Positions 1-4,550 of a stretch of DNA of 7,828 bases are shown one piece after another. The notes under the pieces are model-generated. The model had not been told where the DNA came from and ran no database searches. It worked only from the letters and a program-made list of their open reading frames with translations. The position numbers and the translations under genes are program-made. Where the stretch lies: positions 1 to 7,828 of the forward strand of contig CAAGKZ010000063.1 of assembly GCA_900770665.1 (NCBI GenBank). The letters run 5' to 3'. Origin of the DNA: Bacteroidaceae bacterium. GTDB lineage: Bacteria > Bacteroidota > Bacteroidia > Bacteroidales > Bacteroidaceae. The stretch's first letter is position 1. Each line of letters starts with the position of its first letter.

Positions 1-30
1 AAGTTGTTTAAATTTTTAAAAAATATTTTA

Positions 31-189
31 TTATAGAAACTGGCTATTTCGCCGTTTTTTATATTCAAAAACGTCTGTTTCTTTCTTTTTCGCAGTTACA
101 TAGCCCGCTATGCGCCTTTGAAAAATAAACAAACATCCTATTTTTGCTCTATAAAAAGCTTGGCGATATAAATTTAAACAGCTTCTAAA
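31..189 (-). other. Gene-poor left edge with short hairpins and an ATG-less open frame
   Basis: This is the AT-rich region downstream of the FtsE-type gene. On the minus strand a frame is open from 189 to a TAA at 31-33, encoding a basic peptide whose end reads about RRIAGYVTAKKKETDVFEYK then a short basic tail. It has no ATG; the only usual alternative start is a TTG at 130-132, giving 33 residues. Two small inverted repeats are present: CATAGC/GCTATG at 99-112 and CGTTTTT/AAAAACG at 53-73. Neither is followed by a clear T-run on the minus strand, so neither is a convincing terminator. I do not recognise the peptide and think it more likely to be a chance frame or a remnant of a repeat than a gene. 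Confidence 0.2.
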
Positions 190-202
190 TTATTCAAAAA
201 AA

Positions 203-883
203 TTATCCAGCTGCACTCTCCTTTGTTATTCTGCGCTCGGCACAACGGTACACTGTGGCGGGGAAATCCTTCAGCCACTGCTCGTTGTGGGTAATCATTA
301 GCACCGCCATATTCTCCTCTTTGCTGATAGAGTGCAGCAGATTCATGATGTTTGTGCCTGTGGCTGCATCAAGATTACCGGTAGGTTCATCGGCCAAAAG
401 CAACGCCGGACGGTTGAGTATCGCACGGGCAATAACGACACGCTGCTGCTCGCCGCCGGAGAGTTCGTGCGGACGCTTATACCCCTTCTGCGATAAACCA
501 ACCAAGTCGAGCACCTCATGAATGCGCACTTCGCGCTCGGCCTTCTCCTTCCATCCGGTGCAACGCAACACAAAATCGAGATTGTCGTGAATGCTCCTGT
601 CTGTGAGCAACTGGAAGTCCTGGAACACAATACCAATCTTGCGTCTGAGTTCCTGCAGGTTCTTGTTGCTTATATCACGTATATTGTACTTGCCAAAAAC
701 CTCGGCTTCACCACATTCCAAATCAACCTCGCCATAGATAGTCTTCAGCAGTGTAGACTTGCCCGAACCGACAGCGCCCACAATATAAGCAAACTCACCT
801 TCATCCAATTTAAATGTAACATCCTCCAATATTACTTTGGAATCAATCTGTATGTCTACATCCTTATACTCTACAACCGACAT
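203..883 (-). CDS. ftsE: FtsE-type cell-division ABC transporter ATP-binding protein
   Basis: A complete 226-residue ATPase, a normal length for FtsE. Visible motifs are Walker A GAVGSGKST (36-44), Q-loop VFQDFQLL (Q88), signature LSGGE (141-145), Walker B LLLADEP (161-167, catalytic E166), PTGNLD after it, and the switch histidine in MITHN (H199). The stretch DFQLLTDRSIHDNLDFVL is typical of Bacteroidetes FtsE. In the known family FtsE pairs with the membrane protein FtsX to activate cell-wall hydrolases at the division site; it sits on the inner face of the cytoplasmic membrane. No FtsX is visible here: 202 bp downstream hold no permease, so any partner is encoded elsewhere. The start is ATG at 881-883 in an A-rich leader without a clear Shine-Dalgarno site. 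It is divergent from the LytTR gene. A LolD/MacB-like ATPase is the main alternative call. Confidence 0.85.
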   Translation of the reverse strand: MSVVEYKDVDIQIDSKVILEDVTFKLDEGEFAYIVGAVGSGKSTLLKTIYGEVDLECGEAEVFGKYNIRDISNKNLQELRRKIGIVFQDFQLLTDRSIHDNLDFVLRCTGWKEKAEREVRIHEVLDLVGLSQKGYKRPHELSGGEQQRVVIARAILNRPALLLADEPTGNLDAATGTNIMNLLHSISKEENMAVLMITHNEQWLKDFPATVYRCAERRITKESAAG

Positions 884-941
884 ATATTATTGTTTTAATT
901 TATTTTTTCATTCTTACGCGCACGCGCATTTTTCCATTATG

Positions 942-949
942 CAAAAATA
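942..949 (-). promoter_or_regulatory. Candidate -7 box for the FtsE-type gene
   Basis: Read on the minus strand, TATTTTTG matches the Bacteroidetes -7 consensus TAnnTTTG exactly. It would start a transcript near 938, giving a leader of about 55 nt. No TTTG-like -33 box is present at 19-21 nt upstream. A second exact match, TAATTTTG, lies at 961-968 and also lacks a -33 box, so which one is used is open. The leader contains the direct repeat ACGCGC-ACGCGC (plus strand, near 917-928). Confidence 0.4.
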
Positions 950-1056
950 GTTATAATTTTCAAAATTAATGGTTTTGTAACATATATTTCTTTACAAGGC
1001 ACCACCCAGTCATGTAATTTGTTGTAATTCAAAAAAAGATATTTCGCCTTGCAATA

Positions 1057-1086
1057 TTGTAGGCTACATATATTTTTCTAACTTTG
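1057..1086 (+). promoter_or_regulatory. Promoter of the LytTR-purN transcript
   Basis: TAACTTTG at 1079-1086 is an exact TAnnTTTG -7 box. TTG at 1057-1059 lies 19 nt upstream and serves as the -33 box. The predicted start is near 1090, about 40 nt before the ATG at 1130. The leader contains a 6-bp hairpin, GACTGC (1100-1105), loop ACGCA, GCAGTC (1111-1116), which sits between the start site and the ribosome-binding region and could affect translation. Confidence 0.6.
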
Positions 1087-1129
1087 CATACGCAAAACAG
1101 ACTGCACGCAGCAGTCGGCAGTATGAATT

Positions 1130-2014
1130 ATGTTTGAATATACCTCGATACTTTTTAAAAAGACTCCACGATATCTGCTCGAAAAAAGGAACCTCATCAC
1201 AATGGTTCTTTTCGTGTCGATTTTCGCCGTAATATTCATCAACATATACAAGCCTTTCGGTTCCGACCAGTGGGTTGAGCAACAGGGTATCATATCGACC
1301 AAATATCTGCTTGGCTCAACATTCCTTGTAAGCATAGGCATGACGGTTGTCGCCATCAGCCGAATGATAATGTACCGTTATTCGCAAAACCCGGAGCATA
1401 ACATGACAAATCTCAAATATGCAATCTGGGTATTTGTAGAACTGTTACTGTTGTCGGGAGCATTCACCATCCTTGCCAGCATCGTAAGCAAGCACCTGAA
1501 CCTCACGAACAGTGACCCGCTCGAGATTTACAAGAACGCGATGGAGAACACCTTCTTCATCATCGGAATCCCCTACTTCATCTGCATCTTTTATTTTTCG
1601 TACAAGGAGCGCTCGGCCAAGCTCAAGGAGCTGATGAACGAGAACATCGGCTTCAAGTCGAGCACACTAATCTCAATACGCGATGCGCGCGGCATCCTGC
1701 AGTTGTCCGTTGCAAAGGAGAACCTGCTTTACATTGAATCGGCCGACAACTATATATGCGTGTGGTACAAAAAGAACGAGATGCTCAAGAAGCAGTTGCT
1801 GCACATAACCATGAAGGATATCAGCGAACAGCTTGCCGAGAGCAATGTGGTACGTTGCCACCGCTCATACATGATAAACCTTGACCTCGTAAAGGTCATG
1901 CGCCGTGAGAAAGGCAACCTATTCCTTGAACTTGAGGAGCCGGGCGTGAGGGAGATACCAATATCAAAAACATACGGTGAAGCGGTACTGCGCCGCCTTG
2001 TGCCAATATCATAA
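1130..2014 (+). CDS. Membrane-anchored LytTR-family transcriptional regulator
   Basis: A 294-residue protein in two parts. The N-terminal half has four hydrophobic stretches that look like membrane helices (about 22-41, 59-80, 98-119 and 141-158), followed by a short charged linker (159-178). The C-terminal part (about 181-290) is a LytTR DNA-binding domain, shown by LLYIESADNYICVWY (199-213), the conserved RCHRSYMINL (242-251) and IPISKTY (276-282). There is no receiver domain or histidine-kinase domain, so it is a one-component regulator tethered to the inner membrane, a layout common in Bacteroidetes. Signal and targets cannot be read from sequence; LytTR proteins usually bind paired 9-bp sites near promoters. 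It has its own promoter, is divergent from the FtsE-type gene, and is followed by purN after 15 bp, so it may regulate either or itself. Confidence 0.85.
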   Translation: MFEYTSILFKKTPRYLLEKRNLITMVLFVSIFAVIFINIYKPFGSDQWVEQQGIISTKYLLGSTFLVSIGMTVVAISRMIMYRYSQNPEHNMTNLKYAIWVFVELLLLSGAFTILASIVSKHLNLTNSDPLEIYKNAMENTFFIIGIPYFICIFYFSYKERSAKLKELMNENIGFKSSTLISIRDARGILQLSVAKENLLYIESADNYICVWYKKNEMLKKQLLHITMKDISEQLAESNVVRCHRSYMINLDLVKVMRREKGNLFLELEEPGVREIPISKTYGEAVLRRLVPIS

Positions 2015-2029
2015 CAATACTTTTACACG

Positions 2030-2602
2030 ATGAAGAAAATTGCAATCCTAGCATCGGGCAGCGGCTCAAATGCCGAGAACATTGCCAACTATTTCAAAGG
2101 GAGCGACTACGCCCAAGTATCATTCATCATTGCCAACAACCCACAGGCATACGTCCTTGAGCGCGCCAAGAAACTTGGTATTGAGGCAGCCGTAGTGAGC
2201 AAAGCCGAGTTCATGGAGGCCGACGGTGTCATTGCAATGCTCCGCGAGCGCGACATAGACTTTGTAGTGCTCGCTGGTTTTCTGCTACTCGTTCCGCAGA
2301 AGCTCATTGCAGCCTACCCCGGTCGCATCGTCAACATCCACCCCGCACTGCTTCCCAAGCACGGCGGCAAGGGCATGTATGGCGACAAGGTACACAAGGC
2401 AGTTGTTGAGAGCGGCGACACTGAGAGCGGCATCACCATCCACCTGATTGACGAGCACTACGACAAGGGCACTACATTCTTCCAGGCAAAGTGCCCCGTG
2501 TTGCCTACCGACACCCCCGACGATGTCGCAGCCAAGGTGCACGCACTGGAATACGAACACTTCCCCCACGTAATTGAGGAGATACTCCACAGCCTCGACT
2601 AA
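2030..2602 (+). CDS. purN: Phosphoribosylglycinamide formyltransferase PurN
   Basis: A 190-residue cytoplasmic enzyme of purine synthesis that transfers a formyl group from 10-formyltetrahydrofolate to glycinamide ribonucleotide (third step of the pathway). The phosphate-binding loop is ASGSGSN (8-14). The catalytic Asn and His are in VNIHPALLPK (N102, H104) and the catalytic Asp is D145 in DEHYDKG. GKGMYG (113-118) and the folate-site GFLLLVP (83-89) are also family-typical. Length is somewhat shorter than E. coli PurN but usual for Bacteroidetes. Start ATG at 2030 follows the LytTR stop by 15 bp, so the two are probably co-transcribed; a weak internal TAnnTTTG-like sequence (TACTTTTA, 2018-2025) would leave a very short leader. 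Other pur genes are not adjacent. A heptamer repeat begins 2 bp after the TAA. Confidence 0.95.
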   Translation: MKKIAILASGSGSNAENIANYFKGSDYAQVSFIIANNPQAYVLERAKKLGIEAAVVSKAEFMEADGVIAMLRERDIDFVVLAGFLLLVPQKLIAAYPGRIVNIHPALLPKHGGKGMYGDKVHKAVVESGDTESGITIHLIDEHYDKGTTFFQAKCPVLPTDTPDDVAAKVHALEYEHFPHVIEEILHSLD

Positions 2603-2604
2603 AA

Positions 2605-2660
2605 AGGTGAAAACGGAAAACTGAAAACGGAAATGTGAAAGGTGAAATGTGAAAGGTGAA
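2605..2660 (+). repeat. Heptanucleotide array, 8 units, downstream of purN
   Basis: Eight contiguous 7-nt units, all fitting A-N-[C/G]-[G/T]-G-A-A: AGGTGAA, AACGGAA, AACTGAA, AACGGAA, ATGTGAA, AGGTGAA, ATGTGAA, AGGTGAA. The first base is 2 bp past the purN TAA. Because the period is not a multiple of three, the TGA within many units falls in all three frames (2608, 2622 and 2636 are in different frames). Confidence 0.85.
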
Positions 2661-2694
2661 AAGCGCGAAGATTGTCTGACAATCTTCGCGCTTT
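2660..2694. terminator. Perfect 16-bp hairpin, likely bidirectional terminator for purN and the hydrolase gene
   Basis: Arms 2660-2675 and 2679-2694 are perfectly complementary around a CTG loop, with a GC-rich base (AAGCGCG). It lies between two convergent genes, where a shared terminator is expected. There is no clean run of T after it on either strand (plus side continues as TCCGCTTTCC), so Rho-independent action is plausible but not certain; it may instead be a structural part of the repeat element. Confidence 0.55.
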
Positions 2695-2706
2695 CCGCTT
2701 TCCGCT
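2693..2706 (-). repeat. Two minus-strand heptamers abutting the conserved cassette
   Basis: Read on the minus strand, two AGCGGAA units (2700-2706 and 2693-2699) run into the hairpin arm. Immediately to the right begins the TTAACCGCACTTCGTGCG block (2707-2724), which recurs at 4436-4453, again directly next to a heptamer unit (4429-4435). Confidence 0.6.
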
Positions 2707-2747
2707 TTAACCGCACTTCGTGCGCTTGAAACTTGGCTGCACTCGCT
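2705..2747. repeat. Dispersed hairpin cassette, copy 1
   Basis: 2705-2724 is identical over 20 bp to 4434-4453; the match continues as one mismatch and then TTGAA (to 2730 / 4459). It contains CGCAC-TTC-GTGCG (2712-2724). A second shared word, CTGCACTCGCT, occurs at 2737-2747 here and 4499-4509 in copy 2, so the spacing between the two conserved words differs (12 versus 45 bp after the hairpin). Between them and the right end each copy has a different imperfect hairpin. Confidence 0.65.
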
Positions 2748-2793
2748 GTAAAACGCTAAAGCAAGCTTTGCGTTTCGCTCATTGGCACAAGTT

Positions 2794-2828
2794 TTCACCT
2801 TTCAGTTTTCCGTTTTCACCTTTCAGCT
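2794..2828 (-). repeat. Heptanucleotide array, 5 units, downstream of the hydrolase gene
   Basis: On the minus strand, directly after the hydrolase TAA (2829-2831), five contiguous units read AGCTGAA, AGGTGAA, AACGGAA, AACTGAA, AGGTGAA. All fit the same consensus as the purN array. The middle of it forms the right arm of the 24-bp inverted repeat. Confidence 0.8.
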
Positions 2829-3422
2829 TTAACCTTCCACCATTTCCATTATCAGCGGCAACAGCACCTTGTCGACTATCTTGTCGTTCAGGCGATGCTC
2901 GCCCTTGAACCAGCGGCAACGCTCCTCGCCGTAAAGTTCAGCCATCAGCGGATAGAAATGCACAATGGGGTCCTTGTCACCGAAAAGCCCCACGACAAGT
3001 TGTTTCTCATCGTCGGTAATGCCATCGAACTGGTGCTTTTCCATCTCCTTGAAGCGCTCCACCACAGCCTTGTCAATGCGGAACTCCGTGGCACCGTCCT
3101 TGCGTTTAGACATATACTTGTTGCGTCCCATCTTGCCAAAAAGAAGCGAACGCGACATCTCGAACGACGGGTTCACAACAATACGTGGCACGCCCCACAA
3201 CTGCTGCGTGTACATACCACCCATTGAAGTACCTACAACAATTTCGGGTTGTTCCTCCTTGACAATGGTGCGCAACAGTTCAAGCGCCTCAAAGGGGTCA
3301 ACCGGAAGGTCGGGGGCAATGACACGCCACCCGGGGAGGCTACGGCGAAGGTTCATAACAGTTCCCGAACTGCCCGACGAAGCAAAGCCGTGGACATACA
3401 TCATTTTACGCATATTTTCCAT
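2829..3422 (-). CDS. YqiA/UPF0227-like alpha/beta-hydrolase (putative esterase)
   Basis: A small 197-residue cytoplasmic alpha/beta-hydrolase with no signal peptide or membrane segment. The N-terminus has the oxyanion-type MYVHGFASSG (8-17), the nucleophile elbow is GTSMGG (64-69, Ser66), the acid is in GLFGDKDPIV (D151, or D149), and the histidine is in FKGEHRLND (H176). This order and the short length fit the YqiA/UPF0227 group of esterases; the true substrate is unknown. ATG at 3420-3422 is used as start, but Met4, Met7 and Met8 are also possible, since no clear ribosome site separates them. It lies downstream of the PorT-family gene with a 158-bp gap filled mostly by a palindromic element, so it may have its own promoter or be attenuated by that element. 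Heptamer repeats begin right after its stop. Confidence 0.8.
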   Translation of the reverse strand: MENMRKMMYVHGFASSGSSGTVMNLRRSLPGWRVIAPDLPVDPFEALELLRTIVKEEQPEIVVGTSMGGMYTQQLWGVPRIVVNPSFEMSRSLLFGKMGRNKYMSKRKDGATEFRIDKAVVERFKEMEKHQFDGITDDEKQLVVGLFGDKDPIVHFYPLMAELYGEERCRWFKGEHRLNDKIVDKVLLPLIMEMVEG

Positions 3423-3455
3423 CAGTTCAAAATATCATTATATAAAATTGCACGG

Positions 3456-3579
3456 TTATTGTTGAATAAAAAGATAAGATGCAAGGCTTGCAAAGTCACA
3501 AAAACCGGAGTTTACTTGAGGTAAATGAGGATTTTTTGACTTTGTATAACGCAGCAGATTGCTTTTTATTCAATAATAA
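3456..3579. repeat. 124-bp imperfect palindromic element between porT and the hydrolase gene
   Basis: The outer arms 3456-3473 and 3562-3579 pair over 18 positions (17 exact, one G-T). Inside, CAAAGTCA (3491-3498) pairs with TGACTTTG (3537-3544), extended by an A-run/T-run and CC/GG with two mismatches, and the centre is TTTAC (3511-3515), loop TTGAG, GTAAA (3521-3525). A GCAAG-G-CTTGC dyad lies at 3481-3491. The element ends 1 bp from the porT TAG stop (3581-3583). It could act as a porT terminator on the minus strand, or be a MITE-like insertion. No transposase or clear target-site duplication is visible. Confidence 0.65.
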
Positions 3580-3580
3580 T

Positions 3581-4282
3581 CTATTCAAAGTAAAGTGACA
3601 AAGTTATCATCTTGCTCGTCACCCCGTCTACCGATTGGGTAAACTTCAAATAGTTGGCATCGAGCAGGTCGTTACGTTCTTTTTTAAGCACATCAAGTGG
3701 ACTGAACGAGAATTTCAGTTCCGGTATAAGTTTGAAGAATGGCAAATAGAAGTCGCAGCCAAAACCTACCTCAATCATGAAATCAAACTTCTTCAACAGC
3801 AATTGTTGCTGTTTTTTCACTGTAAGATTCCACATGGGGCTAACGCCGGCCGTGACATAAGGACGGTAGTTGTTAAAACGTTCAGCTGCAAATTTAACGT
3901 GAACAGGAACTGCAATATATGTTGTTTTCAACGACTGTTTTGATGTTTCGCCACTGTTCTGTTCGCGGAAACGTACGGTATTCTGCCCAAAGTGCATTGT
4001 CGGTATTGCACGCAATGACATGTAAGTATTCAATCTCAAATCGGCAAGCACACCTACACTGAAGCCCGGGTTATAGTTGGCAATGTCGGCATACCAGGTC
4101 TCTCCGTTCTCGGTCACAAAACCATTGTTTGCAAATTCCATATCCTGCGCATGCACACCAATGAAAAAGCCATAGTGCAGACGACGGAAATCGATGTACG
4201 GTTTGTTCTGCACCTTACGTTCCTGTGCCACCGCAAAAAGCGGCAACAACAGCAACAATATGTATGTAATGGCTCTTTTCAT
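3581..4282 (-). CDS. porT: PorT-family outer-membrane beta-barrel protein
   Basis: A 233-residue secreted protein. Residues 1-19 form a signal peptide (basic start, a run of five Leu, AVA then Gln20), so the mature protein starts at about Gln20. The rest alternates polar and aromatic residues as in small outer-membrane barrels, and it ends in Phe-Glu after a final strand (MITLSLYFE). The stretch KPYIDFRRLHYGFFIGVHAQDM (about 27-48) is what I recognise as PorT-like. In Porphyromonas, PorT is needed for type IX secretion; many Bacteroidales without that system keep related proteins, so the function here is not certain. No other Por/Gld genes are in the window. Expected location is the outer membrane. 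It has its own promoter (4331-4338) and is followed by the palindromic element. A generic OmpW/porin-like barrel is the alternative. Confidence 0.7.
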   Translation of the reverse strand: MKRAITYILLLLLPLFAVAQERKVQNKPYIDFRRLHYGFFIGVHAQDMEFANNGFVTENGETWYADIANYNPGFSVGVLADLRLNTYMSLRAIPTMHFGQNTVRFREQNSGETSKQSLKTTYIAVPVHVKFAAERFNNYRPYVTAGVSPMWNLTVKKQQQLLLKKFDFMIEVGFGCDFYLPFFKLIPELKFSFSPLDVLKKERNDLLDANYLKFTQSVDGVTSKMITLSLYFE

Positions 4283-4285
4283 CTA

Positions 4286-4365
4286 AAGAAGTTGTTTTAA
4301 TTTATGTCCTAGTACAACTCGCGCATAATGCAAATATATTTTTGAAAGAAATTTAACAACTTCTT
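4286..4365. promoter_or_regulatory. porT promoter region: -7 box inside an 11-bp inverted repeat
   Basis: On the minus strand TATATTTG (4331-4338) is an exact TAnnTTTG -7 box, with TTG (4357-4359) 18 nt upstream, one base shorter than usual. The predicted start is near 4327, about 45 nt before the ATG. An inverted repeat AAGAAGTTGTT (4286-4296) / AACAACTTCTT (4355-4365) brackets it: one arm is next to the start codon, the other overlaps the -33 region. The rest of the gap upstream (4366-4421) shows nothing recognisable. Confidence 0.5.
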
Positions 4366-4421
4366 AATATAACGCAAAAAAGCGCAAGTTATTGCAAACA
4401 GGAAAAAGTTTGTATACCTAT

Positions 4422-4548
4422 CGCAGCTTTCACCTTTAACCGCACTTCGTGCGATTGAACCTGCTCACGCTCGGCATAGCACCAAGTAAACTTGTGCTCT
4501 GCACTCGCTTAACCGCAGCTTTCCGCTTTCACCTTTCACTTTTCAGCT
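4422..4548. repeat. Composite intergenic repeat element 2
   Basis: The second copy of the family, just downstream of the ABC-F gene. It starts with CGCAGCTTTC (4422-4431, repeated directly at 4514-4523), then one minus-strand heptamer (4429-4435), the 20-bp conserved block with CGCAC-TTC-GTGCG (hairpin 4441-4453), an imperfect hairpin GCAC-C-AAGT-AA-ACTT-GTGC (about 4479-4497), the shared word CTGCACTCGCT (4499-4509), and four minus-strand heptamers up to 4548. Unlike copy 1 it lacks the left array and the large hairpin. Confidence 0.65.
4521..4548 (-). repeat. Heptanucleotide array, 4 units, downstream of the ABC-F gene
   Basis: Read on the minus strand, two bases after the ABC-F TAA (4551-4553) plus one spacer base: AGCTGAA, AAGTGAA, AGGTGAA, AGCGGAA, then a partial AGCTGCG. 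The order AGCTGAA first is the same as after the hydrolase gene. Confidence 0.75.
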
Positions 4549-4550
4549 TG

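Larger units (their letters stand above)
2603..2828. repeat. Composite intergenic repeat element 1 (heptamers plus hairpins, 24-bp terminal inverted repeat)
   Basis: The whole gap between the convergent purN and hydrolase stop codons is repeat. Its ends, 2603-2626 and 2800-2823, are a perfect 24-bp inverted repeat built of heptamers. Inside, in order: a + strand heptamer array (2605-2660), a 16-bp perfect hairpin (2660-2694), two minus-strand heptamers (2693-2706), a small GCAC-TTC-GTGC hairpin (2712-2724), an imperfect hairpin around AAAGC-AA-GCTTT (about 2754-2773), and a minus-strand array (2794-2828). No reading frame here looks real. It resembles a non-coding, REP- or MITE-like unit; no transposase or clear target duplication was seen. 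Confidence 0.75.

Noticed and set aside
203..883. FtsE and LolD ATPases as parts of one exporter operon
   Set aside because: They are 6.3 kb apart with several unrelated genes between them and no permease beside either within the window.
518..898. Plus-strand 126-codon frame
   Set aside because: Antisense to the FtsE-type gene; no promoter or ribosome site and no family features.
2285..2716. Minus-strand 143-codon frame over the purN end and repeat element
   Set aside because: Antisense to the catalytic half of purN and continuing into repeat DNA; the N-terminal part is just translated heptamers and hairpin.
2603..2828. CRISPR-like array at the purN-hydrolase junction
   Set aside because: The repeats are 7 nt, contiguous and without spacers, and no cas genes are present.
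2965..3465. Plus-strand 166-codon frame
   Set aside because: Antisense to the alpha/beta-hydrolase, whose catalytic motifs are all on the other strand.
3581..4282. PorT-family gene as proof of a type IX secretion system
   Set aside because: No other type IX components are present here, and related barrels occur in species without the system.
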